Positions 14,681 to 23,193 of a stretch of DNA of 23,225 nucleotides are shown piece after piece. Below the pieces are notes generated by a model, which saw only the letters and a program-made list of their open reading frames with translations, ran no database searches and was not told where the DNA came from. The translations under genes and the position numbers were made by a program. Numbering within the stretch: the stretch's first letter is position 1; the number at the start of each line of letters is the position of its first letter. Location of the stretch: NCBI GenBank assembly GCA_900313475.1, contig OMRJ01000017.1:1-23225 (forward strand). Reading direction: 5' to 3'. The stretch comes from an uncultured Eubacteriales bacterium (GTDB taxonomy: Bacteria; Bacillota; Clostridia; Oscillospirales; Acutalibacteraceae).

Positions 14681-15660
14681 GCGACACAAAGAAGCTTGTT
14701 GAAATCAAACATCTTCAGCAGTACTTCCCCGCAGGCGGCAGAGGCAAAAACAGGCGTTTTGTTCAGGCGGTCGACGATGTCTCGTTTTTCATCAACAAAG
14801 GCGAAACACTCGGTCTTGTCGGAGAATCGGGCTGCGGAAAAACCACGGTCGGACGGACGCTTCTGCGCCTTTATGAGCCTACCGACGGCAAAATAATCTA
14901 TGACGGCGAAACAATTTTCGACAAGGAAGAAAAGATAGCCGTTAACATGCTCCCCTACCGCAGAAAAATGCAGATGGTGTTTCAGGATCCCTACGCAAGT
15001 CTCGATCCGCGCATGACCATCGGCGATATCGTCGGTGAACCCATCGACATACATAATCTCGCTTCTTCAAAGCAGGAGCGACGCGGCAGAATAATTTCAC
15101 TGCTTGAAAAGGTCGGACTTAACTCCGAGCACGCAAACCGCTACCCGCACGAGTTTTCGGGCGGTCAGCGTCAGAGAGTCGGCATTGCCCGCGCTCTTGC
15201 GGTCGACCCCGAGTTTATCGTATGCGACGAGCCAGTGTCTGCGCTTGACGTTTCGATTCAGGCACAGGTTGTCAACATGTTTGAGGATCTGCAAAGCGAC
15301 CTCGGACTGACATATCTCTTTATAGCTCACGATTTAAGCGTTGTTAAGCACATTTCAAACCGTATAGGCGTTATGTACCTCGGCAAGCTCGTGGAACTTG
15401 CCGACAGCCGCGAGCTTATTTCACACAGCATGCATCCCTACACAAAGAGCCTTATTTCGGCGATTCCGGAGGCAGACCCCAAAGCCGCGCGCGCTTCGCA
15501 CCGCATTACGCTTCAGGGCGACGTGCCGAGTCCCCTCAACCCGCCGAGCGGATGCCGTTTCCGCACGCGCTGCCCTTACGCAACGGAAAAATGCGCTCAG
15601 GAAAGCCCGTCTCTAAAGGAGGTATCCGCGGGGCACTGGGCGGCATGCCATTTGCTGTGA
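14677..15660 (+). CDS. oppF: Oligopeptide ABC transporter ATPase, OppF type
   Basis: 327 aa from ATG 14677, chosen because gggaggcg precedes it and it makes the ATGA overlap with oppD; the longer frame is oppD shadow. Walker A GESGCGKT (49-56), FQDPYASLDP, signature FSGGQRQR, Walker B FIVCDEPVSALD, switch His in IAHDLSV, and the C-terminal CRFRTRCPYATEKC cluster are present. Second ATPase of the importer. The transcript must cross a hairpin-rich 225-nt gap to reach oppA. Confidence 0.96.
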   Translation: MSDTKKLVEIKHLQQYFPAGGRGKNRRFVQAVDDVSFFINKGETLGLVGESGCGKTTVGRTLLRLYEPTDGKIIYDGETIFDKEEKIAVNMLPYRRKMQMVFQDPYASLDPRMTIGDIVGEPIDIHNLASSKQERRGRIISLLEKVGLNSEHANRYPHEFSGGQRQRVGIARALAVDPEFIVCDEPVSALDVSIQAQVVNMFEDLQSDLGLTYLFIAHDLSVVKHISNRIGVMYLGKLVELADSRELISHSMHPYTKSLISAIPEADPKAARASHRITLQGDVPSPLNPPSGCRFRTRCPYATEKCAQESPSLKEVSAGHWAACHLL

Positions 15661-15885
15661 GAAAACGCCGCATAAAATGTATACCTAGGCTGACGGGATT
15701 TCTTCGTTTTCCCTCCGTCAGCCGAGTCGGTTCATGCTTACGGCTTAAGCCGACGTAAATTTTGAATTCCGAATTTATTGTTTCGGATTTTCAGTCAATC
15801 CCGGTATTTATTGCGTCTGTCGCAATGGATATAAATTACCGATACGGGCTTGCCCGTAAATTTTCAGAAAGGTAAGAGACGAACC
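15661..15885 (+). promoter_or_regulatory. Hairpin-dense intergenic region before oppA
   Basis: Five inverted repeats in 225 nt: ggctgacgg/ccgtcagcc (15688-15696, 15715-15723); gtcgg/ccgac (15726-15730, 15750-15754) enclosing the palindrome cggcttaagccg; tccgaa/ttcgga (15768-15773, 15782-15787) followed by tttt; attgcg/cgcaat (15810-15815, 15821-15826); and tacgggc/gcccgta (15843-15849, 15852-15858) followed by aatttt. No convincing promoter seen. Likely attenuates, processes or stabilises mRNA so that the binding protein is made in excess. Confidence 0.6.
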
Positions 15886-17610
15886 ATGAAAACAAAAAAG
15901 ATCATCGCACTTGTCCTCACTCTGGCTCTTTCGCTTTCGATGCTCTTCGGTCTCGCGGCTTGCAAGGACGGCACCAAGGATCCCACAAACCCTGCAAACC
16001 CCAACGGCAGCAAGACGCTCGCAGATGCGATTTCAGTTCAGGTGGGCGGCAACCCCGAAACCATCGATCCCGCACTCAACTCCGCAGTTGACGGCGGCAA
16101 CATGCTCATCACCCTTTATGAGACTCTTCTCATAATCGACAAGGACAACAACGTTCAGCCCGGTCAGGCAGAAAAGTATGACGTAAGCCCCGACGGCCTT
16201 ACATGGACTTTTACAATGCGTGACGGCCTTAAGTGGTCCGACGGAACAGAGCTTAACGCAAAGGACTTTGAATATGCCTTTAAGCGCGTTTGTGACGTTG
16301 AAAATCTCGCAGCTCCCTATGCCGAGACTGTTTGCGGCATGATCGAGGGTTACCTTGATGCTATCGGCAACCCCGACAAGGACGGCAAACCCACCACAAC
16401 TCCCGACATTAACAAGCTCAACGTTAAGGCAAGCGAAGACGGGAAAACTCTCACCATCAAGCTCGCTTATCCCTGCTCGTATTTCGACAAAATCGTTTCG
16501 TTCGCAACGCTCAGCCCCGTTCAGAAGGCTACCGTCGAAGCAAACGGCGATGCATGGGCAACAAAACCCGAAACCTATGTCTGCAACGGTCCTTACATGA
16601 TCGAGTCCTGGACTCCCGGTGAGCGCATCGTGTGCAAAAAGAACCCCTACTACAAGGGCGGCTGGGATTCCTCAAAGATCGTAACAAATCACATTAACTT
16701 CCTCCTTATCGAAGAAGCTTCCGCAGCTTATGCAGCATATCAGAACGGCACAGCCCTCATGATAAAGGAAGTTCCCACAGAAGAAATCCCCTCCTTCAAG
16801 AAGGCCTCCGACGGCGGCGATTTCTATGTCGATCCCATTCTCGGCACATATTACATCAGCCTTAACCTCGGCAAGGAGATTTTCCAAAACAAGAACGTCC
16901 GCAAGGCTCTTTCTCTCGCTATCGACCGTGAGCAGGTTGCAAACGTAATCATGCAGGGTACATATTCTCCCGCTTACGACTACGTCGGCCCCGGTGTTAT
17001 AGACGCAGAGGGTTACTTCGAGGAGAACTCCAAAAAGGCTAACGGCGGAAAGTCCTTCATCGGCACAGATTACGCGGCAAACCTTGAAGAAGCAAAGAAG
17101 GCTCTCGCAGAGGCGGGTTATCCCAACGGCGAAGGCTTCCCCACCATCACCTATTCAACGAACGAATCCGGCTACCATATCCCCGTTGCGGAATATCTCC
17201 AGCAGGCATATAAGCAGCTCGGCATCACGCTGAACATCGAAAAGGTTGAATGGGCATCCTTCACTCCCCAGCGTCGTGCGGGCGATTATGAAATGGCTCG
17301 TAACGGTTGGGTAATGGACTACAACGATGCTTCCAACATGCTTGAGCTGTTCGGTTCCACAAACGGCAACAACGACGGTAAATACAGCAGCGCAGCTTTC
17401 GACGCAGCTATGGAGAAATCCAAGACCGCCGACAAGAAGGCTCACTTTGAGGCTCTCCACGAGGCTGAGAAAATAGCTCTTGAAGACTATGCTTTCATTC
17501 CGCTTGCATACTACAACGACTTCTGGCTTCAGAGCGAAAAGCTTCAGGGCACATGGCACAGCCCCTACGGCTACTGGTACTTCCAGTACGGCTACGCATA
17601 CGCCGACTGA
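15886..17610 (+). CDS. oppA: Oligopeptide-binding lipoprotein, OppA type
   Basis: 574 aa from ATG 15886; the frame's earlier ATG lacks a ribosome site, whereas aaagg lies 13 nt before 15886. Lipoprotein signal MKTKKIIALVLTLALSLSML with lipobox LAAC (Cys26). Mature SBP_bac_5 family protein: NPETIDPALNSAVDGGNMLITLYETL, WTFTMRDGLKWSDGTELNAKDFEYAFKRV, VCNGPYMIESW, VRKALSLAIDREQ are canonical peptide-binding motifs; length is normal. It captures peptides outside the membrane and delivers them to OppBC. Placed last in the operon rather than first, behind the hairpin region. Codon choice looks more uniform (many AAG, ATC, CTC), as expected of an abundant protein. A terminator follows. Confidence 0.95.
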   Translation: MKTKKIIALVLTLALSLSMLFGLAACKDGTKDPTNPANPNGSKTLADAISVQVGGNPETIDPALNSAVDGGNMLITLYETLLIIDKDNNVQPGQAEKYDVSPDGLTWTFTMRDGLKWSDGTELNAKDFEYAFKRVCDVENLAAPYAETVCGMIEGYLDAIGNPDKDGKPTTTPDINKLNVKASEDGKTLTIKLAYPCSYFDKIVSFATLSPVQKATVEANGDAWATKPETYVCNGPYMIESWTPGERIVCKKNPYYKGGWDSSKIVTNHINFLLIEEASAAYAAYQNGTALMIKEVPTEEIPSFKKASDGGDFYVDPILGTYYISLNLGKEIFQNKNVRKALSLAIDREQVANVIMQGTYSPAYDYVGPGVIDAEGYFEENSKKANGGKSFIGTDYAANLEEAKKALAEAGYPNGEGFPTITYSTNESGYHIPVAEYLQQAYKQLGITLNIEKVEWASFTPQRRAGDYEMARNGWVMDYNDASNMLELFGSTNGNNDGKYSSAAFDAAMEKSKTADKKAHFEALHEAEKIALEDYAFIPLAYYNDFWLQSEKLQGTWHSPYGYWYFQYGYAYAD

Positions 17611-17643
17611 TAAAAACCGTAAACCGTAATTGACAAGTAAAAG

Positions 17644-17680
17644 ACCCGCCGCACGGCTCGCCCCGTGCGGCGGGTTTCTT
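17644..17680 (+). terminator. Intrinsic terminator of the opp operon
   Basis: Perfect 13-bp GC-rich stem acccgccgcacgg (17644-17656) / ccgtgcggcgggt (17663-17675), 6-nt loop, tail ttctt. The 160 nt after it hold no gene; the marR promoter starts at 17844. Confidence 0.9.
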
Positions 17681-17843
17681 AACGGGAGCAAAAACCAATA
17701 AATCAACACCCTGCCCTCATTTATCATTATCATGTTTCCTGTTAAAACGCAGTTAAAAAGACGTCCTCAAATCATACGGAACCCGATTGAAAAATAGCTA
17801 ATTTTGTGCGCGCAAACTTTTTTATCGTTGTAGAATTTGTCTA

Positions 17844-17872
17844 TTGCCAAATTTTAATATGTATGGTATTAT
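17844..17872 (+). promoter_or_regulatory. Promoter of the marR-ABC exporter operon
   Basis: TTGCCA (17844-17849), 17-nt spacer, TATTAT (17867-17872). Its -10 box overlaps the large dyad at 17871-17907. Confidence 0.82.
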
Positions 17873-17907
17873 GTTGCAAGCGACAGAAATTATGTCGTAT
17901 GCAACAT
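17871..17907. promoter_or_regulatory. 37-bp composite MarR operator
   Basis: Outer arms atgttgca (17871-17878) and tgcaacat (17900-17907) are exact inverted repeats, as are inner arms cgaca (17881-17885) and tgtcg (17893-17897), separated by gaaatta. Each 14-bp half (tgttgc..gcgaca and tgtcg..gcaaca) is also roughly palindromic, so two MarR dimers about two helix turns apart could bind over the start of transcription. Confidence 0.75.
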
Positions 17908-17932
17908 ATACAAAATCAAGGAGGCAACAGCT

Positions 17933-18400
17933 TTGAATGACACCGAGCATTTCGGCCCTCTTTTTAAGACAATAGGCACTGCTACAGACAGCAACATATC
18001 CCGGCAGCTTCAAAAAACGGGACTGACATCGGCACAAATGTTTATTTTGCATTTTCTCTCACACCACACGCAGGAGGAAATATATCAGAAAGATATTGAA
18101 GACGCACTCGAATTGAGTCACGCAACGGTCGCAGGCATAATATCTCGCCTCGAAAACAAGAACTTCATACGGCTCGTTCCGAGTGAGCGCGACAAGCGCT
18201 GCAAGCAGATTGTGGCAACAAGCAAAGCGAAAGAAACAGACGCCGAAACGGGGCGTGTAATAAGAGACGCCGAACAAAAGCTGCTTGCAGACTTTTCCGA
18301 AGAAGAAACCGAACAGTTAAGAAGCTATCTGAAAAGAATTCTGTTTAATCTCGGCATTGAAATGCCTAAAAAACCCGTTTTGAAGGAGGACGGACAATGA
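17933..18400 (+). CDS. MarR-family repressor of the ABC exporter
   Basis: 155 aa, TTG start at 17933 with aaggagg 8 nt upstream. The winged helix is clear: LTSAQMFILHFLSHH, IYQKDIEDALELSHATVAGIISRLENKNFIRLVPSERDKRCKQIVAT (about 51-97), with the conserved Asp/Arg wing (SERDKR). Helical dimerisation ends flank it. MarR proteins release DNA on binding phenolics, drugs or after oxidation; no obvious sensor cysteine pair (one Cys only, in the wing). It is first in its operon, overlapped ATGA with the first ABC gene, and has a dyad over its own promoter, so autoregulation is expected. Confidence 0.93.
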   Translation: MNDTEHFGPLFKTIGTATDSNISRQLQKTGLTSAQMFILHFLSHHTQEEIYQKDIEDALELSHATVAGIISRLENKNFIRLVPSERDKRCKQIVATSKAKETDAETGRVIRDAEQKLLADFSEEETEQLRSYLKRILFNLGIEMPKKPVLKEDGQ

Positions 18401-20139
18401 TAAAAAAACTTGCGAAAAGCATACGCGAATACAAAAAAGCGACAATAGCCACACCGTTTTTAATGGTGGGCGAGGTAATCTGCGAATGCATTATCCCGCT
18501 TATAACGGCAAGGCTTATCGACACAATAAACGCCGGCAGTGAGATAGGCGACATAGTGAAATACGGCGTTTTACTTGTTTTGATGGCGTCTGTTTCTCTG
18601 TTTTTCGGCGCAATGGCAGGCAAAACCTGCGCCACGGCGTCGGCGGGCTTTGCGAAAAACCTGCGTCGGGATCTGTTTTATTCGATTCAAAACTTCTCGT
18701 TTTCAAACATTGACAAATTCAGCACATCAAGCCTTGTAACACGTCTTACCACGGACGTCATGAACGTGCAGAACGCGTTTATGATGCTGATTCGAACAGC
18801 TGTAAGAGCGCCTCTGATGCTTGTTTTCGCAACGGTGATGTCCGCCGTGCTCGGCAAGCAGCTCGCATGGGTATTTGCGGGACTTATCCCGTTTTTGGCT
18901 TTCGGACTGTTCGTCATCGCAAGAATTGCAATGCCGAAATTCAAAGCCGTTTTCAAAAAATATGATAATCTCAACGCTTCCGTACAGGAAAACATCAAGG
19001 GAATGCGCGTTGTAAAAAGCTTCGTAAGAGAAGATTATGAGGAAAAGAAGTTCGGCAAAGCCTCCGACGAATTAAAAAAGGACTTTACCTTTGTCGAGCG
19101 TGTAATAGCTATTTCAACACCGTTGATGCAGACAGCGATGTACGGCTCGATGCTTTTCATCTCTTTCTTCTGCGCAAAGATAGTTATAAGCTCCGTCGGT
19201 GCCGAGCTTGACGTCGGCACACTTTCAAGCATGATAACCTATTCGATGCAGGTGCTCATGTCACTTATGATGCTCACGATGATCCTTGTCATGCTCACAA
19301 TGGCGGCGGCTTCGGCAAAACGTATCGAGGAGGTGCTCGACGAAAAAAGCGACATTGTCAATCCCGAAAACCCGATAACGCAGGTAGCAAACGGCGATGT
19401 CGATTTCGATAATGTTTCGTTTAAATACTCCGCATCGGCGGAGAGAGACTCTCTCTCGAACATCGACCTGCACATCAAAGCCGGTCAGACCGTCGGCATC
19501 ATCGGCGGCACAGGCTCCGGAAAATCAAGTCTTATTCAGCTTATTTCACGTCTTTACGATGTAACGGAGGGCGCGGTAAAGGTCGGAGACATCGACGTCA
19601 GAAAATATGACATAGAAACGCTTCGTGACGCAGTGTCGGTCGTTCTGCAAAAGAACGTCCTGTTTTCGGGCACGATAAAAGAGAACCTCCGTTGGGGCGA
19701 TCCCGACGCCACGGACGAGGAAATCGAGAGAATATGCCGTCTCAGCCAGGCATCCGAATTTATCGAGCGTTTTCCGGATAAATACGACACACACATCGAA
19801 CAGGGCGGCTCAAATGTTTCGGGCGGTCAAAAACAGCGTCTGTGCATAGCGCGTGCGCTTCTCAAAAAACCGAAGGTTCTTATTCTTGACGACTCCACCT
19901 CAGCCGTCGACACTCACACCGACGCGCTTATCCGCAAGGCTTTTCGCGAGGAAATTCCCGACACAACAAAGATAATAATCGCTCAACGTATTTCGTCGGT
20001 TCAGGACGCAGATCTTATTGTCGTTATGGACAACGGCGCAGTTGCGGCGAAGGGTACGCATGACGAGCTTATCAATTCGTGCGAAATTTACAAGGAAGTG
20101 TATTATTCTCAAAACAAGGCGGGTGACGACGATGAATAA
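18397..20139 (+). CDS. ABC half-exporter with degenerate ATPase site
   Basis: 580 aa: six-TM exporter domain (about 15-310) and NBD (about 330-575). Walker A GGTGSGKS (370-377), Q-loop VLQKNVLFSG, signature NVSGGQKQR (473-481). In Walker B, VLILDDSTSAVD, Asp499 replaces the catalytic Glu, and the switch histidine is Gln530 (IIIAQRIS). These two changes mark the degenerate site of heterodimeric exporters such as TM287/288, LmrCD and BmrCD. It should dimerise with the next gene, which starts 8 nt before this one ends. Likely exports drugs or amphipathic peptides. Intact signature motif completes the partner's active site. Confidence 0.95.
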   Translation: MIKKLAKSIREYKKATIATPFLMVGEVICECIIPLITARLIDTINAGSEIGDIVKYGVLLVLMASVSLFFGAMAGKTCATASAGFAKNLRRDLFYSIQNFSFSNIDKFSTSSLVTRLTTDVMNVQNAFMMLIRTAVRAPLMLVFATVMSAVLGKQLAWVFAGLIPFLAFGLFVIARIAMPKFKAVFKKYDNLNASVQENIKGMRVVKSFVREDYEEKKFGKASDELKKDFTFVERVIAISTPLMQTAMYGSMLFISFFCAKIVISSVGAELDVGTLSSMITYSMQVLMSLMMLTMILVMLTMAAASAKRIEEVLDEKSDIVNPENPITQVANGDVDFDNVSFKYSASAERDSLSNIDLHIKAGQTVGIIGGTGSGKSSLIQLISRLYDVTEGAVKVGDIDVRKYDIETLRDAVSVVLQKNVLFSGTIKENLRWGDPDATDEEIERICRLSQASEFIERFPDKYDTHIEQGGSNVSGGQKQRLCIARALLKKPKVLILDDSTSAVDTHTDALIRKAFREEIPDTTKIIIAQRISSVQDADLIVVMDNGAVAAKGTHDELINSCEIYKEVYYSQNKAGDDDE

Positions 20140-22159
20140 AACAGAAAAAGCGTCCGCAAAGGGCATGTCGCCTATGGGCGGCAAGGGACCGATGGGGCAC
20201 GGCGGCGCTCCGCGCGGCAAGGCAAAGCTCGACCCGAAATCACTCGGCAGACTGGTTAAGCTGCTCATACATGACCACCCCGTGCTTGTACTGCTCATTA
20301 TCGTGTGCATCGCATTAAATGCGATAATCGGCGTTATGCCCGCTGTCTACATCAAAACAATCACGTCTTATATTGTCGACGGACTTGCGCTCGCAAAACA
20401 GGCAGGCGGCGCGGCGGCGTGGGCTGAGTACTCGCCTCTCGTGGGTAAAAGCCTTTTAACGATGACCCTCCTGTTCGTTGCGGGTATAATTTGCGGCACC
20501 GCAAGGGAGCAGTTCGGCGCGGTGCTCACACAAACGTTTCTCGACGACATGAGAAAACGCATGTTCAACAAAATGGAAGAACTGCCGATAAAGTTTTTCG
20601 ACACAAACACTCACGGCGACATCATGAGCCTTTACACAAACGATATCGACACGCTGCGTCAGCTTGTCTCACAGGGGCTTCCGAGCATCTTTTCGGCTGT
20701 CATAACGGTTGTTTTCCTTATAGGCATCATGATATATTACAGTGTTTCGCTTATGGCGGTTGTCGTGCTCGGAGTTATCGCAATGACGCAGGTAACAAAG
20801 AAAATAGGCGGCAACTCCGCAAAATTCTTCATGCGTCAGCAGGAGAGCGTCGGTAAAACAGAGGGTTATGTCGAAGAAATGATGAACGGTCAAAAGGTTG
20901 TAAAGGTTTTCTGCCATGAGAACGCCGTTAAGCGCGATTTCGACAAGGTGAACGAGGAGCTGTACAAAAATTCCGAAGCGGCTAACACCTTCGGCAACGT
21001 ATTCGGTCCCGTAATGAACAATATCGGCAATATTCTCTATGTGCTTGTGGCATTTGTCGGCGGTCTGCTTATTACTCTCGGAGACAAAATCCCGAACATT
21101 TCAATTGAAAATACGGTAACAACAGGCTCTGTAACCGCCGTGCTGTCCGTATCTGTTGTTGCGTCATTCCTCGGAATGTGCAAACAGTTCACCGGTCAGG
21201 TCAACCAGGCATCACAGCAGATAAATGCCGTTGCAATGGCAATGGCGGGCGCGCAGCGTGTGTTTGACCTCATCGACGAAACACAGGAAACCGACGACGG
21301 CTATGTTACGCTTGTCAACTGCCGCACGGACGAAAACGGCAGCATTACCGAATGCGCCGAGCACACGGGCATGTGGGCGTGGAAACATCCCCACTCCGCA
21401 GACAATTCCGTGTCGTACACTCCGCTTAAAGGCGATGTTGTATTTGACGATGTCGACTTTGAATATGAGGAGGGCAAGCCTGTTCTTCACAATATAACGC
21501 TCTACGCAAAGCCCGGTCAGAAGGTCGCGTTCGTCGGCGCCACGGGCGCGGGCAAAACGACGATAACGAATCTTATCAACCGTTTTTATGACATTGCAGA
21601 CGGCAAAATAAGATATGACGGAATCAACATCAACAAAATCAAAAAGGACGATCTGCGTCACTCGCTCGGCATTGTTTTGCAGGACACAAACCTTTTCACC
21701 GGCACGGTTATGGACAACATCCGCTACGGCAAGCTTGACGCAACGGACGACGAGTGCATAAAAGCGGCAAAGCTTGCCAATGCGCATGATTTTATAACAC
21801 GCCTGCCCGACGGCTACAACACAATGCTCACGTCAAACGGCTCAAATCTCTCGCAGGGACAGCGACAGCTTATCTCTATCGCGCGCGCCGCGGTTGCCGA
21901 TCCGCCCGTCATGATTCTCGATGAAGCAACGTCCTCAATCGACACCCGCACGGAGCTTCTCGTTCAACGAGGGATGGATGCTCTTATGAAGGGCAGAACA
22001 GTTTTCGTCATAGCGCATCGCCTCTCCACCGTCAGAAATTCCGACGCCATCATGGTGCTTGACCACGGTCGAATTATCGAACGCGGCAGTCACGACGAGC
22101 TTATTGCAAAGCACGGCACGTATTATAAGCTCTACACGGGCGCTTTTGAGCTTGAATAA
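20132..22159 (+). CDS. ABC half-exporter, catalytic partner
   Basis: 675 aa from ATG 20132 (ggcggg before it, 8-nt overlap with the upstream gene; the longer frame is shadow). A Gly/Met-rich cytosolic N-terminus (about 1-33) precedes six TM (about 50-375) and NBD (about 435-675). Walker A GATGAGKT (469-476), Q-loop VLQDTNLFTG, Walker B VMILDEATSS with Glu598, and switch His629 are catalytic; the signature is LSQGQ (573-577), Gly to Gln. Thus the competent site pairs its own Walker B with the partner's VSGGQ, and the degenerate site pairs LSQGQ with the partner's Asp499. An insert (about 383-432, GYVTLVNCRTDENGSITEC...) sits between TMD and NBD. Confidence 0.95.
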   Translation: MNKTEKASAKGMSPMGGKGPMGHGGAPRGKAKLDPKSLGRLVKLLIHDHPVLVLLIIVCIALNAIIGVMPAVYIKTITSYIVDGLALAKQAGGAAAWAEYSPLVGKSLLTMTLLFVAGIICGTAREQFGAVLTQTFLDDMRKRMFNKMEELPIKFFDTNTHGDIMSLYTNDIDTLRQLVSQGLPSIFSAVITVVFLIGIMIYYSVSLMAVVVLGVIAMTQVTKKIGGNSAKFFMRQQESVGKTEGYVEEMMNGQKVVKVFCHENAVKRDFDKVNEELYKNSEAANTFGNVFGPVMNNIGNILYVLVAFVGGLLITLGDKIPNISIENTVTTGSVTAVLSVSVVASFLGMCKQFTGQVNQASQQINAVAMAMAGAQRVFDLIDETQETDDGYVTLVNCRTDENGSITECAEHTGMWAWKHPHSADNSVSYTPLKGDVVFDDVDFEYEEGKPVLHNITLYAKPGQKVAFVGATGAGKTTITNLINRFYDIADGKIRYDGININKIKKDDLRHSLGIVLQDTNLFTGTVMDNIRYGKLDATDDECIKAAKLANAHDFITRLPDGYNTMLTSNGSNLSQGQRQLISIARAAVADPPVMILDEATSSIDTRTELLVQRGMDALMKGRTVFVIAHRLSTVRNSDAIMVLDHGRIIERGSHDELIAKHGTYYKLYTGAFELE

Positions 22160-22178
22160 TTTTTAAGAGGATAAATTT

Positions 22179-23057
22179 ATGAACAAAGAAAAAATAAAAA
22201 CGGGGACAAGTACAAAAGGACGGCTGCTCATGCTTGCAACCGCCCTTCTCTGGGGACTCGCGGGAGTTTGCGTTAAAAGTATCTCGTGGAACTCAATGTC
22301 TATAATGTCCGCGCGGTGCTTTATCGCGGTAATAATGATACTGATTACACGCAGAAGCTTTAAGCTCAGGATAAACAAAAAAACAGCCTTCGGCGCTGTT
22401 ATGATGTGTCTTACGGGCATTTTATACATGATGTCGATAAAGCTTACCACTGCGGCAACAGCCATCGTTTTGCAGTACATCGCGCCGATTCTTGTATATC
22501 TGTACACGGTGATATTCCGTCACGAAAAGCTGCGCGCGTGCGAAGCGGCGATAGTGCTTGCCGTTTTCGGCGGCTGCGTGCTGTCGTTTGCGGACGGACT
22601 TGACCCGACAAAAATGCTCGGTAACGCTTTGGGGCTTCTTTCCGGAGTGACATTTGCCGCACAAATAATAATTCTGAACGATGACGATACAAATTCGGAG
22701 GACGGCGTCTTTTTAAGCAATATCATCGGCATTTTTGCGGGCTTGCCGTTCATGTTCTTTGACAAGGGACTGAACTTCGAGCCGAAAACGATTATGTGGC
22801 TGTTGATTTTGGGAATCTTTCAATACGGTCTTGCAAACATCTGCTACGCAAAAGGCTGTCAGCATGTTGATAAAATCGAGGGTGCGCTTATTCTCACCGT
22901 TGAGCCGATATTCAACCCGATTCCGGTATGGATAGTAACGGGCGAAAAGCCGGGACCGCTTGCAATGGCGGGCTTTGTGATAGTGGTAATCGGTGTCGGC
23001 ATGTACGGCGCACTGCCGCTTATACGTAAAAAGCTGCACGCACGGACACCGGCATAA
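22179..23057 (+). CDS. EamA/DMT-superfamily transporter
   Basis: 292 aa with about ten hydrophobic helices in two EamA repeats: LMLATALLWGLAGVCVKS at the start of repeat 1 and LGNALGLLSGVTFAAQIIIL at the start of repeat 2, with repeat ends such as TTAATAIVLQYIAPILVYLY and VDKIEGALILTVEPIFNPIP. These 10-TM drug/metabolite transporters move amino acids, nucleosides, sugars or toxic metabolites; the substrate cannot be predicted. ATG 22179 is preceded by aagaggataaattt. It lies 19 nt after the ABC exporter with no terminator between, so it may belong to the MarR operon. Basic C-terminal tail IRKKLHARTPA. Confidence 0.9.
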   Translation: MNKEKIKTGTSTKGRLLMLATALLWGLAGVCVKSISWNSMSIMSARCFIAVIMILITRRSFKLRINKKTAFGAVMMCLTGILYMMSIKLTTAATAIVLQYIAPILVYLYTVIFRHEKLRACEAAIVLAVFGGCVLSFADGLDPTKMLGNALGLLSGVTFAAQIIILNDDDTNSEDGVFLSNIIGIFAGLPFMFFDKGLNFEPKTIMWLLILGIFQYGLANICYAKGCQHVDKIEGALILTVEPIFNPIPVWIVTGEKPGPLAMAGFVIVVIGVGMYGALPLIRKKLHARTPA

Positions 23058-23064
23058 TGTATCA

Positions 23065-23108
23065 AAGCAACCGAAAAAATGTCATGCAATCTTCTTTTTA
23101 GGTTGCTT
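23065..23108 (+). other. Long-loop inverted repeat after the EamA gene
   Basis: aagcaacc (23065-23072) pairs with ggttgctt (23101-23108) across a 28-nt loop ending in cttcttttta. No T-run after the stem, so a classical terminator is not supported. It is the only candidate end of the exporter transcript inside the window. Confidence 0.45.
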
Positions 23109-23119
23109 CCATACAGCTT

Positions 23120-23146
23120 AGGCTGACTGGACTTGAACCCGACAGC
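23120..23146 (-). repeat. Diverged third copy of the T-arm-like repeat
   Basis: On the minus strand gggttcaagtccagtcagcc followed by taa matches the 3' half of copy 1 (gagttcgaatcccgtcagcc, 62-81, also followed by taa) at most positions. The 5' stem arm is not conserved. Not a complete tRNA. Confidence 0.5.
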
Positions 23147-23193
23147 AGACAATTTTTGAGCAATTTTCGTTTTTTGAGGTGCAGGCTTGCCGG

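Noticed and set aside
17802..17828. Possible second terminator tttgtgcgcgcaaac plus T-run
   Set aside because: The stem is only about five pairs with a wobble, and the strong opp terminator already lies upstream; judged too weak.
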